Source of the DNA: Cellulophaga fucicola
GTDB lineage: Bacteria > Bacteroidota > Bacteroidia > Flavobacteriales > Flavobacteriaceae
Assembly (NCBI RefSeq): GCF_900119145.1
Contig: NZ_FPIY01000002.1
Coordinates: 124,001 to 188,000, forward strand
Direction: 5' to 3'
DNA length: 64,000 bases
The position numbers and the translations under genes were made by a program. Shown here in pieces: positions 55,738 to 64,000 of this stretch (within the stretch, counting starts at the first letter, position 1; the number at the start of each line of letters is the position of its first letter). The notes under the pieces were generated by a model. That model was not told where the DNA came from, searched no databases, and was given only the letters and a program-made list of their open reading frames with translations.

Positions 55738-56673
55738 TTAATTAGGCGAGTCTGTTTTTATTACTCGATTTATGCTCTTGTATTTATTATATGAGGTAAT
55801 TTTTCCGGTATCATAAACATATTCATCATAATAATCTTGCGTAATATGGTACACAAAATAATGTCCTTGAAACGGTTTATTATTTTTGTATTTGCACGTT
55901 ACAAATTTACCCGTAAACGGATTTAAACTTTTGTTTAAGACAAGTACATCATTAGCAAATGTATTTTCTACAATTAATTTACCTTCATAAAATATGTTTT
56001 GTACTCCCTCTTTTTTTCCGTTCTTATAAAACGTATGTGTAACCTCTAACCAACTCTTTTTAATATCTAATCCGTTTATAGTTTTAGTGCCTTTGTAGGT
56101 GCCAAATCCTATTTTTTTACCTTTACTTGTATACCAATAAACAGTATCTCTTTCTTTACCGTATACTGTAGTTGCCAAAGGGTAATAATCATTTGGAGAT
56201 AAAAACTCAATTCTCTTGGCAGTTACACCGTTTTTATACAAGTATTTAACTGTTGCAGCCTTATATATACCATTGTATATATCGCCATTTTTATATTCAC
56301 TAGTATACTCTATTTTGCCGTTTTTTAAGTAAACAATACTTGGTCCGTTTAGAACACCATTTACATAATTTGCGCTATTTGTTATTTTCCCTTTTTCATC
56401 ATAAAAGGTAATTTTACCCTCCATAACTTCTTGTTCTAAGTTAGAGAAATGACCATTCATTTGTAGCACACCACTTATAAAATAGTCTCTAATATAAAAA
56501 AGAGAATCGTTCTTTTTAGCTACAACTCTATAAAAACGAGCTTCTTCTTTGGTTGTTTTTTTCCAGTCCTTATCAAAATAAATTTTTGATTGACCGTAGG
56601 TACTCTGAAAAAGAAAAAAGCACACCAATGCTATTATACTATTCTTTATACCTCTTGTTTTTACATTGTTCAT
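55738..56673 (-). CDS. Secreted MORN-like/YwqK-like repeat protein
   Basis: This 311-residue protein has a signal peptide (cleaved after Gly-Gln near 27-28). Short strands with the Tyr-x-Asn-Gly pattern recur: YVNGVLNGPSIVYLKNGK, EYKNGDIYNGIY, YLYKNGVTAKRIEF and FYKNGKKEGVQNIFY. This matches the repeat type labelled YwqK/MORN, sometimes annotated as toxin-antitoxin antitoxin, but here it is exported, so a cytoplasmic antitoxin role is unlikely. It is the first gene after ssrA and heads an all-minus block of unknown genes. Function unknown. Confidence 0.75.
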   Translation of the reverse strand: MNNVKTRGIKNSIIALVCFFLFQSTYGQSKIYFDKDWKKTTKEEARFYRVVAKKNDSLFYIRDYFISGVLQMNGHFSNLEQEVMEGKITFYDEKGKITNSANYVNGVLNGPSIVYLKNGKIEYTSEYKNGDIYNGIYKAATVKYLYKNGVTAKRIEFLSPNDYYPLATTVYGKERDTVYWYTSKGKKIGFGTYKGTKTINGLDIKKSWLEVTHTFYKNGKKEGVQNIFYEGKLIVENTFANDVLVLNKSLNPFTGKFVTCKYKNNKPFQGHYFVYHITQDYYDEYVYDTGKITSYNKYKSINRVIKTDSPN

Positions 56674-56845
56674 TATAATTCTATTTTTATACTTTAAATT
56701 GATAGTCTTTCTAAATCTACCTCATCTATTAATTTAAGTAACATATATTTTTTTAGTAAAAAAATTAAATATTCTCCCACTTGCTTAGAACAGCTACTTT
56801 TAAAGTAGTATTGATTCTGAATTATTTCTACATCTAGTAATAAGG

Positions 56846-57343
56846 CTAGTGAATTTCTTTTATATGTTCTTCCATTTTTTTAAACCAATATTCATCTTCT
56901 TCAGGTTTAAAAGAGAATTTGGTTAACAGTCCTGTCGCCAACATTAACCAAGCAAAAATGTTAATTGGTTTCATCTTTTTTACACTTAAAGAGAATTTTT
57001 GTGTTTCTGTAATAATTGTTCCTTTTGCATTTTTCTCTAGCTTAAAAATTGTAGTGTTTTTAATTCCTGCTTGATGCCTTACCGTAGTAAACAAATTATA
57101 CTTATAAACATCCGTAATTTTACATGTAACAACATCTCCCAAGCAGTCTTCTCCCGTGTGTATTTCTTTCCATTTATTGTTTTTTTCTAATTTAAAAGAC
57201 TCACTAATTTCATTATTATAGCAAGGTTCTAAACTAAAACCAACTGCATATTTAGGATGTGTTAGATACTCCCAAATTTGCTCTGGTTGATAATCACTCT
57301 GAAATTGAAAAATAGTTTTTGTGTGTTTTTTTTCTATCCTCAT
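56846..57343 (-). CDS. SRPBCC-fold (START-like) protein
   Basis: The 165-residue protein fits the START/polyketide-cyclase-like helix-grip pattern: FQFQSDYQPEQIWEYLTHPK at the start is the usual first strand and helix. Alternating strands follow (WKEIHTGEDCLGDVVTCKI, TIFKLEKNAKGTIITETQKF), then a long C-terminal helix. Near the C-terminal helix is a hydrophobic stretch, IFAWLMLATGLLT, which could line a ligand pocket or touch a membrane. The ligand is unknown. It lies in the post-ssrA block of minus-strand accessory genes. Confidence 0.7.
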   Translation of the reverse strand: MRIEKKHTKTIFQFQSDYQPEQIWEYLTHPKYAVGFSLEPCYNNEISESFKLEKNNKWKEIHTGEDCLGDVVTCKITDVYKYNLFTTVRHQAGIKNTTIFKLEKNAKGTIITETQKFSLSVKKMKPINIFAWLMLATGLLTKFSFKPEEDEYWFKKMEEHIKEIH

Positions 57344-57396
57344 TTGGTACGCTTAAATAGGTATACGATGATATCCAAGATTAAATGATTCGTTTT

Positions 57397-58005
57397 TTAA
57401 TTAAATGCTAAACTATCTTGTGGTTTAGACTCTTGATAAGCTTTAGATAGAGCAACGTAATACACCACATCTTGTTCATTATAAAAAAATACTATACGCG
57501 TTTCTTTAAAACTATATTCCAACACATAATTACTCTCATGTATAGGCTTCCCAAGCTTTCCTTTTACTTCTGCTATAGTAGACTTACCTAGTATAATTCC
57601 GTTATAAAACTTTACTTTTGCTTTGTTTAATGTAATTCTGTTTAGTACTTCCTCTTTAGGTTTTGGTGTATTCTCTACCCAGTTTTTACTAAAATTTAAT
57701 TCTATCCCTAAAGTGTCATTTTTAACATTGGTGCTAGAGCTCCACATTGGACTAGAGTCTCCGCAACTTAAACTACCGTGTTTGGTTTCTTCAAAAATAA
57801 CTTTATTCTGCTTTATAAAATCTGAGTAGGTTAACGATTCAATTTTTAAAAAAGGTACACCAAAGTCCTCATTAATTAATAATGTGTCATTTAATTGTAA
57901 ACTATAGTTAGTTTCCTTTTTCTCGGGATGTTTCATTTCTTTTTTTTGGTTATTCCCGCAAGAGAATAAAAAGAAAAGTATAATATAAAAGAGGCTTTTT
58001 TTCAT
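57397..58005 (-). CDS. Lipoprotein of unknown function
   Basis: This 202-residue lipoprotein has a lipobox Phe-Ser-Cys at ~14-16. The C-terminal third, GIILGKSTIAEVKGKLGKP, followed by YVLEYSFKETRIVFFYNEQDVVYYVAL, resembles the small beta-lactamase-inhibitor/BamE-like fold found in many exported lipoproteins, where 'Gly-x-Ser-x-x-Glu-Val...Gly-x-Pro' starts the domain. The N-terminal part is unique. No functional clue from neighbours; it lies between the SRPBCC gene and a membrane protein gene in the accessory block. Confidence 0.7.
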   Translation of the reverse strand: MKKSLFYIILFFLFSCGNNQKKEMKHPEKKETNYSLQLNDTLLINEDFGVPFLKIESLTYSDFIKQNKVIFEETKHGSLSCGDSSPMWSSSTNVKNDTLGIELNFSKNWVENTPKPKEEVLNRITLNKAKVKFYNGIILGKSTIAEVKGKLGKPIHESNYVLEYSFKETRIVFFYNEQDVVYYVALSKAYQESKPQDSLAFN

Positions 58006-58246
58006 TTGTGTACCGCTTATTAATTTAAGGTTTGCACCTTTATTTTCATTAGCAATAATACATACACTTATGCTACAACCAAGCCAGCAATTAATATTCG
58101 TAAGGGTGCGTTGTATATTTAAAACTAGACTAAAGACCTTTATTTACTTACGCTTCAACATAAAAATAACTGCAACTAATTATTAATAGTAATTCTAAAG
58201 CTGTAACCTACACTGCTACATATAATTACATCTAGCATTTTTTTTA

Positions 58247-59233
58247 CTAATTCGTTGCGTTGTCTTTTTTAGCTTGTTTTTTAAGTAAAATCATTCTATA
58301 GGTTAGCCCTAAAAACAAAATAAAAATAACGCAGATATTACTAATTATCTCTGTAGAGTTATAAGATCCGTTCATGTTATTACTAATCATTTCAATTACC
58401 TTATAGCTATACAAATAAATAGCAATACCTGCTATAACTACTACAAATGGGTGTTTATTTTTAAGGTTAAAACCTAGTACAATACCATAAGCAACAAAAA
58501 AGAACGTCAAGAAAATAGTAAGATAATACTTTGCTTCTTCCCAATTTGATAGCTTAATTTCTTTAATTAATTGCTTGTGTAAACTTACCTCATACTTTAA
58601 TTTATTTAGCGTAAACAAACTAAATTCTGATGTGTTTTTAGGTTTATTTTGAATATATTTATTTAGGTAAGAGTTAGGGAAAACACTTTCTAATATACTA
58701 TCTGGTGTATTTAATACGAACTCTTTTATATTAGTTTCTTTAACAGACATTTCTGTTTGTAATGAATCTTTGTATTTATTTATGGATAAAACATTCATTA
58801 TTGACAATCTATTTCTTCTTAAATCGTCGCTCATTTCTCTTCTTTCTTCTGCGTTTAGTTTTTCTCTAAGGGCATACTCATACCTACTTATATAAGACAT
58901 AATTTTAAGCTCAGGAACCACCGTGTTTTTAACTAAAAAAAGTATTCCTGCAAATAAAATTGACATTGCTAAACCTAATCTTAATAATTTTATTAGGCTA
59001 AGTTTATTCTGAAACCAGTAGACAGTAAACAATAGAGTAGAAATAAATAAACCAAAAAGTATAATAGTATCTATTAGACTTAAACTAAGTAAGCACGTAT
59101 TAATTATATTGATTAAAATATCAGCTTCAGCCATAAAATGTACAATTACTTGTACTACTGAAAACAAATAATAAAAAAAACAACTTATTGTAAAGTACTT
59201 TAAAAATTGAAGTAATAATTTCTTTGTGGTCAT
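58247..59233 (-). CDS. Multi-helix membrane protein with central soluble segment
   Basis: The 328-residue protein has about three hydrophobic helices in the first 110 residues (FTISCFFYYLFSVVQVIVHFM, and LIDTIILFGLFISTLLF) and two to three at the end (YYLTIFLTFFFVAYGIVLGF, ISNICVIFILFLGLTY). A charged region of ~110 residues sits between (~115-220). It is followed by a small membrane protein gene only 21 bases upstream on the same strand, so the two may be an operon. No family recognised. Confidence 0.7.
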   Translation of the reverse strand: MTTKKLLLQFLKYFTISCFFYYLFSVVQVIVHFMAEADILINIINTCLLSLSLIDTIILFGLFISTLLFTVYWFQNKLSLIKLLRLGLAMSILFAGILFLVKNTVVPELKIMSYISRYEYALREKLNAEERREMSDDLRRNRLSIMNVLSINKYKDSLQTEMSVKETNIKEFVLNTPDSILESVFPNSYLNKYIQNKPKNTSEFSLFTLNKLKYEVSLHKQLIKEIKLSNWEEAKYYLTIFLTFFFVAYGIVLGFNLKNKHPFVVVIAGIAIYLYSYKVIEMISNNMNGSYNSTEIISNICVIFILFLGLTYRMILLKKQAKKDNATN

Positions 59234-59254
59234 AACAGTCTAAATAATGGTTTT

Positions 59255-59566
59255 CTAATGAGAAATAGCTTCTATAATTTTGCCAAAAACTACATATAAA
59301 CCAAAACTAATTGCACTAACTAATAGTACCAAAAATACTAGTTTAAAAATGGGTTGTTTGGTTTTAAAACGCCTTAAAGCTCTTATTACTAAATAGAAGA
59401 TTAAACTAAATAGAAACAAAGGGATTCCTATAAAAAAACTATTTCTAAAAACGTTGTATACATCTAAAAAATGAACAACAACTCCGGTACCTATAACCAG
59501 TAATGAGATTACTAGTAAGACTTTACATAGTGACTCTAAAAAAGTAATTATTTTTAATTGATTCAT
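59255..59566 (-). CDS. Small three-helix membrane protein
   Basis: The 103-residue protein is mostly hydrophobic, with helices near 10-30 (SLCKVLLVISLLVIGTGVVVHFL), 37-62 (GIPLFLFSLIFYLVIRAL) and 74-96 (LVFLVLLVSAISFGLYVVFG). It lies 21 bases upstream of the larger membrane protein and could be its partner. No function can be given. Confidence 0.65.
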   Translation of the reverse strand: MNQLKIITFLESLCKVLLVISLLVIGTGVVVHFLDVYNVFRNSFFIGIPLFLFSLIFYLVIRALRRFKTKQPIFKLVFLVLLVSAISFGLYVVFGKIIEAISH

Positions 59567-59702
59567 TCTTAAATCCTAGTGGTTTACCTATAAAAACAAC
59601 GCTTAAAACCGTAATTTTTATCTAACAATAATAAACACTAGCATTAAACAAGCATAACTGCAATTTATATTCGTTAGCGTCTATACTATATTTAAGAGAG
59701 GT

Positions 59703-60551
59703 TTACTGTTTTTTAAAATGAATGTATTTTTCGCTACAGTCTTTTAGTTTTACATAGTAATTCATTGCATTACCGTAATTCTGAATTGTTAACTCGCCCG
59801 GACTATAGTAGCACTCTACACCTAATCTGCGCTTGCCTATTTCTTTGAGTTTTGCATATTCATTTTCTTTTTCTGGATCTTCTTCAAACAAAGCAACATC
59901 AAAATAATCTTCGGCATATTCAATTTCTGTTAGGTTAATATATAAATCGTCTCCTCTAGAGAAGCTTAATTTCCCTGTTAAAGTTCTCTCATTAGATTTA
60001 TATGTATAGTAATATTCGCCTTTAGTTTTAGCAAACGTAAGCGTAACATCGCAAATATCGTTATAATACTCACCTTCTATATTTTCTGGTAAAGGTGTAA
60101 TGGCTGTGTCTGTTTTTTCTAAAGTAAATGGGAGTTCTTTTTTACGTTGTGTACTTATCCATTTTCCTTTAATAGCAGCCTTACTAATTTTTCCTTTTAA
60201 AATAGCAAGCGTGTCGTTTTTATAATTTAGCTCGTATGCAAGTAGACTATCTGCTACCACAGTACCTACAACTTTGATATCTATTCCTATTTTTTTGTAA
60301 TAATAAAAGCCGTCTATTACACCATTGCTATTTGGCAAATTAAAAGCAACTTCTAAATTACTACCTATTTTACCTGTATAACTCCCTAAAACTATAGCTT
60401 TATTTAATTCCTTAGACGGACTTTCTTCTTTTTTAGCATCTACATTATCCTTGGCATTAAGCTCTGTATTCTTAAAATCTTCTGTTTTAGTTTTTTTCTC
60501 CGCACAAGAATTAAGGGCTATTAAAAAAGCTACAAGTAGTATTTTTTTCAT
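59703..60551 (-). CDS. Lipoprotein of unknown function
   Basis: This 282-residue lipoprotein (Asn-Ser-Cys at ~14-16) has a Lys/Glu-rich linker before residue 50. Beta-rich segments follow: GSYTGKIGSNLEVAFNLP, GVIDGFYYYKKIGIDIKVV and GEYYNDICDVTLTFAKT. The repeated Gly-x-Tyr/Trp-strand pattern suggests two lipocalin-like barrels. Unrelated to its neighbours in sequence as far as I can see; part of the minus-strand accessory block. Confidence 0.7.
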   Translation of the reverse strand: MKKILLVAFLIALNSCAEKKTKTEDFKNTELNAKDNVDAKKEESPSKELNKAIVLGSYTGKIGSNLEVAFNLPNSNGVIDGFYYYKKIGIDIKVVGTVVADSLLAYELNYKNDTLAILKGKISKAAIKGKWISTQRKKELPFTLEKTDTAITPLPENIEGEYYNDICDVTLTFAKTKGEYYYTYKSNERTLTGKLSFSRGDDLYINLTEIEYAEDYFDVALFEEDPEKENEYAKLKEIGKRRLGVECYYSPGELTIQNYGNAMNYYVKLKDCSEKYIHFKKQ

Positions 60552-60586
60552 TTTTGATAGTGGATTAATATAAATTAAAGTTATAA

Positions 60587-61411
60587 TTATATATTATTTA
60601 GTTCTATTCTTGATTTTGTTTTTTGACTAAATTGATTTCTCCATTCTTTGATGTCAAAATTGTTTCTTTCTTGAAAAGAAGATGTTTCCCAATACATCAT
60701 TAATGCATAATTTTGCTCTAGCAACAAAGCTCTATTATGATCTCCTAGCTCGTAAAGTTCTGTAAAAATAGCCTTAATTACCTCGTAATTTTTATTCTCT
60801 TTTTGTCCTCCAAAATTAAAGTCGATTTTTTCTCTATTTCTAAGTAAAGGATGGTCTTTTAATTCTGCTACAGGAGTTAAATTCTTAAGCATTCTTACTG
60901 CGTTTTGAGAAGGAAAATCTATTGCCCAGTTAGAAATTACTGCGTTAATTATACTTTTCTGAAAATCTAATTCGTTTCCAATTCTTTTATATTGCGATGC
61001 AAGTTTAAACCAGTTTTCGCTTAATTCTCCAAAACTTTCTGTGCTTGCCTTATAAAACTCAATAGCCTTTTCTACGTTATTTTGTTGTAAACATTGGTTT
61101 CCTTTCTCTAGATAATTATACACTAATTTTTCATCGTCAATTTCTTCATCGCCATAATCAAAATCGTTTAGTGTATACCACTCCAAAAATTTATCAAGAG
61201 AAGAAAAACTAGGTTTTATAATTCCCTCATCGTGTATCATTTCACAAACTATAGGCTCTTCATTTTCTTTACCAAACTCCCAGTACAAACCAAAGTAATC
61301 TCCGTTGCCTAAGCCTGCTTCATAAAATTGTAAAAAACCATTTGGCGGATATACTCCAACTTGTATTTCTGTATCTATAGAAACTTCTTTTATTCTCTTG
61401 GGTAACTTCAT
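60587..61411 (-). CDS. SUKH-like N-terminal domain plus TPR protein
   Basis: This is a 274-residue soluble protein. The first ~90 residues contain GNGDYFGLYWEFG, then PIVCEMIHDEG and SFSSLDKFLEWY. These resemble the SMI1/KNR4 (SUKH) pattern of a strand with 'Gly-x-Gly-Asp-x-x-Gly', an Asp/His-rich edge strand and a 'Ser-Ser-x-x-x-Phe' helix. Residues ~100-180 form TPR-like helices (LEKGNQCLQQNNVEKAIEFYKAS, WFKLASQYKRIG). SUKH proteins often protect against secreted nucleases. No toxin is visible in the window; the gene block continues past its end. Tentative. Confidence 0.65.
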   Translation of the reverse strand: MKLPKRIKEVSIDTEIQVGVYPPNGFLQFYEAGLGNGDYFGLYWEFGKENEEPIVCEMIHDEGIIKPSFSSLDKFLEWYTLNDFDYGDEEIDDEKLVYNYLEKGNQCLQQNNVEKAIEFYKASTESFGELSENWFKLASQYKRIGNELDFQKSIINAVISNWAIDFPSQNAVRMLKNLTPVAELKDHPLLRNREKIDFNFGGQKENKNYEVIKAIFTELYELGDHNRALLLEQNYALMMYWETSSFQERNNFDIKEWRNQFSQKTKSRIELNNI

Positions 61412-61491
61412 CTTCTATTATTGACTTTCTATTATTAAGACCATATATTTTACTCCACTAAAGTATTAATCTCTTGATAAAAGAATCTAAA

Positions 61492-61866
61492 TTACAACTT
61501 TTTGTTCTCTGCTCGTTCTTTTACAACTCCGCCTACCAGTATACCAAGCACGCCTATAATTATATAAAATGGCAATCCTAAAAGTAGAAATAAAGGAAAA
61601 TCTATCCAACTACTTACAGAGTATATTATTAAAAATAATAGTGTTGAAAAAAAAGGGTAAAAGAAAAGTTTTATTTTAGATCTGTAAATACCTGTAGTTA
61701 CATAACAAACAGGTACTAAACTTATAATTGCGGGTACAACAAAAATGAATATAAAGTTCTCATTAGAAACATCAAAATAGTCCCTTAAAACTCTTAAAAA
61801 AACTCCGTAAAACACAGCAAATAGTACACCTGAGTAACTTTGTATTTTTATCTTTTTTCTAAGCAC
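61492..61866 (-). CDS. Small four-helix membrane protein
   Basis: The 124-residue protein has four hydrophobic segments (GVLFAVFYGVFLRVL, FIFVVPAIISLVPVCYV, YPFFSTLLFLIIYSV, and LLGLPFYIIIGVLGILVGG) and a charged C-terminal tail. No conserved motif recognised. It lies between the SUKH/TPR-like gene and the large DUF2723-like protein, spaced 25-80 bases from each. Confidence 0.65.
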   Translation of the reverse strand: MLRKKIKIQSYSGVLFAVFYGVFLRVLRDYFDVSNENFIFIFVVPAIISLVPVCYVTTGIYRSKIKLFFYPFFSTLLFLIIYSVSSWIDFPLFLLLGLPFYIIIGVLGILVGGVVKERAENKKL

Positions 61867-61900
61867 AGTATTAAAATTAACTACTTACTTTACAATAATT

Positions 61901-63826
61901 TTATTCTTCAAAATTACGAAGCTGCTCCATAAAATACTTTTTTAACGTATACAAACGAGAAGTTAAATTAGTATTTACCTCTTCTATATTTGATATATCT
62001 GTAATGACATACGAATAAAACTCTAGTTTATTTTCACTTAATTTATCATTAACCTCATCTCCAAAAATTAATTTTTTTAAAGCTGCTGCTTTGGTAGTGG
62101 TTGTACTCTCTTTGTTATTTCTTTTTATACGCTCTAAATTTTCAATAAGATTTTCAACCATAAGATCTCCATTTTTAAAATCTTTTATGGCATACGCATT
62201 TTTAGCCATAGATGCAATCATAAAACTAATATCTGCGTAAAGGTCTTTTGGATAAAAATTTGTGAACGCATCTAAAACTTCCTTACATTCTTTAATTTCT
62301 CCTGCTTTTTTGTAATGATTAATAAGAGTTTCATAAGAAGATGCATAACTTATTAAAACAGAAAGCTCAGTTTTTGAGCTATTTTTTGTGTTTTTATGAT
62401 ACTGAAACTTATCCACTAAAACAGAATAGGTTTTATCTGCATCTATGCCTGCTAAATACCTATCATTTTCTATTTTGTTTTTAGGGCTAGCTGCTATTTT
62501 ATAAGCAAAACCAGATTTCTCTAAATAGTTAAATACTACAGGCAACTCATTAAATGTACAGTATACAGGTCTTGTTTTTATGTTTGAGGCTATAATATCT
62601 AACGCAAGTAATTCTCCCTTTACTATATAATTTGTTTTGTACGTAAGTTTTAAGGTGTCTTGATTAATAGCAATAGCTATTTTATTTGTAGACAATTTAG
62701 CATTCTCTTTTGCTGCTTTATAAACAACAGATGAATCTTTTTCATTTATTAGTTGTAGTGTGCTTTTTAAATCTAAGTACTTATCATCATTTTTGTTACT
62801 ACCTAAAACTATATAAGATAAATTTTCTTTTGCATATGCATCTGGTTTTAATGCAAACTTAATTGGTGAGGAAGCTAAAACCATATCATCTCTTAAATGA
62901 TTTACATAACTGTTTTGGTTTAACAAACTTGTATTTACAATAGCAACATCTTGGCGGTGTTTTAGCTTTGCTTGTGCATACATAAACGGAAATGTATCAT
63001 TATCACCTGTGGTAAATAAAATTGCATTTGGTTCTAAGGAGTTTAAATAGTTTTTGGCATAATCCATAACAAAATCTGTATACAAATCCTCTGGTAAAAA
63101 TGCTAAAGCTTCTGCCTGGTTTTGGTAAATACTAAGGTTTAAATAAGTACTAACATACTCGTTATCTAATTTATTACAAATATTACCTACAACTGTTGGA
63201 TAATCTGGATTTTTTTGACATAGTATGTTATAATTTTCTATAGCCTTTTCTTCATAATTAATATATGTTTTAAGCTGCTCTTTTGTAAATTGATTTTTAC
63301 CAGATTCTAAAAAATTAAATTGATCTTTAGGATCGCCAAATTCATAACTATTATTTAATAAATGACTTGCACTGGCACTGTATGCTCTTCCTAAAGCATA
63401 GTATTCTATATCTTTAAGATTAGATTTTTGTTCTAAAAAAGCAATAACATCTTTTGTCCACCCCACATAACCATAGTAAGGCAGCACATTAAACCTTTCT
63501 TTATTATGGTATGTTAAATGGTAATTAGCATACTCGGCATTTAACCCTTTACCTTTAGGAAAATTTAACTCCTGGTATGTATTCTTAGAAGCACTCCAGA
63601 ACAAAACTGTTTTTTTATAATCATTAGTATCATAATTATACTCTTGAATATAGTAACCCTCTTGTTTTTTAACAAATCTAATATCATCTGTTCCCTGCTC
63701 CTTACGTAGATCATAACTTGTAAAAAACGTAGTTACTACATCATCAAAAGAAGGAAATTTATGTTGTGCGCTTTTGCAGTTAACACAAAAAATAAAACAC
63801 AATAAGAGAATGCTTTTTTTAATCAT
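61901..63826 (-). CDS. Secreted protein resembling the soluble domain of DUF2723 glycosyltransferases
   Basis: The 641-residue protein starts with a signal sequence; Cys17 in VNCKSAQ could be a lipidation site. Residues ~270-305 contain LFTTGDNDTFPFMYAQ and RQDVAIVNTSLLN, the hallmark of the C-terminal soluble domain of DUF2723 membrane proteins of Bacteroidota (O-mannosyltransferase-like). Here no membrane helices follow, and instead the protein continues for another ~330 residues of unrecognised sequence ending in helices. So this domain has been detached and exported. Function unknown. It is the largest gene of the accessory block and has 34 bases to its downstream neighbour. Confidence 0.75.
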   Translation of the reverse strand: MIKKSILLLCFIFCVNCKSAQHKFPSFDDVVTTFFTSYDLRKEQGTDDIRFVKKQEGYYIQEYNYDTNDYKKTVLFWSASKNTYQELNFPKGKGLNAEYANYHLTYHNKERFNVLPYYGYVGWTKDVIAFLEQKSNLKDIEYYALGRAYSASASHLLNNSYEFGDPKDQFNFLESGKNQFTKEQLKTYINYEEKAIENYNILCQKNPDYPTVVGNICNKLDNEYVSTYLNLSIYQNQAEALAFLPEDLYTDFVMDYAKNYLNSLEPNAILFTTGDNDTFPFMYAQAKLKHRQDVAIVNTSLLNQNSYVNHLRDDMVLASSPIKFALKPDAYAKENLSYIVLGSNKNDDKYLDLKSTLQLINEKDSSVVYKAAKENAKLSTNKIAIAINQDTLKLTYKTNYIVKGELLALDIIASNIKTRPVYCTFNELPVVFNYLEKSGFAYKIAASPKNKIENDRYLAGIDADKTYSVLVDKFQYHKNTKNSSKTELSVLISYASSYETLINHYKKAGEIKECKEVLDAFTNFYPKDLYADISFMIASMAKNAYAIKDFKNGDLMVENLIENLERIKRNNKESTTTTKAAALKKLIFGDEVNDKLSENKLEFYSYVITDISNIEEVNTNLTSRLYTLKKYFMEQLRNFEE

Positions 63827-63864
63827 TTTGTTTTTAGTTAGATTCGTATTTACAAAGTTCTATT

Positions 63865-64000
63865 TTATCCATTAAACTCGTAATACTCAAATTTATATAC
63901 CCAAGATGTATTAATAAGCTCTAGCGTAAAATTACCACCATAGCAATCGCCAGGACTACCTTCTAGGTTACCATATAACCTATAATTACCATCTACTTTT
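63865..64000 (-). CDS. C-terminal fragment of an unknown protein (start outside window)
   Basis: On the minus strand a frame enters at the window edge and stops with TAA (63865-63867), giving 45 codons. It reads as protein: an Asn-Tyr-Arg-Leu-Tyr-Gly-Asn-Leu strand, Gly-Asp-Cys-Tyr-Gly-Gly, a Phe-Thr-Leu-Glu-Leu strand, and an aromatic-rich tail ending KFEYYEFNG. It resembles the end of a small beta-sheet protein. The cysteine and aromatic tail are the only distinctive features. It continues the minus-strand run. Confidence 0.45.
   Translation of the reverse strand, partial: KVDGNYRLYGNLEGSPGDCYGGNFTLELINTSWVYKFEYYEFNG

Noticed and set aside
59191-59202. TAAAGTACTTTA palindrome resembling the operator arms at 51650 and 52613
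   Set aside because: It lies inside the coding region of a membrane-protein gene, lacks the TACTTTG-N5-CAAAGTA layout, and palindromes of this AT content are expected by chance.
55555-64000. Second copy of the ssrA 3' end as an attachment-site repeat for an island
   Set aside because: Reading through the downstream block I saw no repeat of the TCTCTCCGGCTCC segment; if an island exists its far border is outside the window.

Overview
The window looks like chromosome of a marine member of the Flavobacteriaceae (phylum Bacteroidota). The evidence is the low GC content, the recurrent TAnnTTTG-type -7 promoter elements and lack of Shine-Dalgarno sequences, two cargo proteins with type B sorting domains of the type IX (gliding-associated) secretion system, a fused SecDF, a tmRNA with the tag GENNYALAA, and a surface lipoprotein of glycoside hydrolase family 16 of the agarase/porphyranase kind next to a polyphosphate-glucokinase-like gene. 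The species cannot be named from this sequence. No tRNA, rRNA, CRISPR array, integrase or insertion sequence was seen.

Layout. 1-5500: the C-terminal end of a Ser/Arg-rich protein, an OmpP1/FadL outer-membrane protein, and two paralogous type IX cargo proteins. 5600-14500: folE-cysS, an AraC regulator divergent from an aldehyde dehydrogenase/DUF779 pair, then yidD, lgt, a DUF192 lipoprotein, an acetyltransferase and a ModF-like ABC ATPase whose first half is degenerate. 14560-31770 is mostly minus strand and mostly housekeeping: secDF, mdh, gyrB and asnB, with an amidohydrolase and a TPR/TonB-receptor-like pair. 31944-45137 is mostly plus strand: ftsE, a cation diffusion facilitator, small membrane or unknown proteins, a thioesterase, a Crp/Fnr regulator beside an SMR exporter, an amino-acid permease, a K+/H+ antiporter, GH16 and a ROK glucokinase. 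45200-55000: typA/kdsA (divergent), a TlpA-like lipoprotein, a four-gene regulated membrane operon, and a saccharopine/alanine-dehydrogenase-like enzyme. 55060-55640: a promoter, a likely structured small RNA, ssrA (tmRNA) and its terminator. 55738-64000: an all-minus block of poorly conserved lipoproteins, membrane proteins and TPR proteins that runs off the window.

Most genes are single transcription units separated by clear hairpin terminators, many of them bidirectional between convergent genes. The strongest candidate for something undescribed is 51650-53750. Here the same 19-base palindrome (TACTTTG-N5-CAAAGTA, followed each time by CTTTA) lies directly before a membrane-protein/winged-helix-regulator pair and again before a Coq4-like/DUF1361 pair, which implies a small regulon controlled by the regulator it encodes. 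Second is the 85-90 base structured RNA between a strong promoter and ssrA. Third is the unknown gene block downstream of ssrA, a classic integration spot, which includes immunity-like (SUKH/YwqK-like) proteins.
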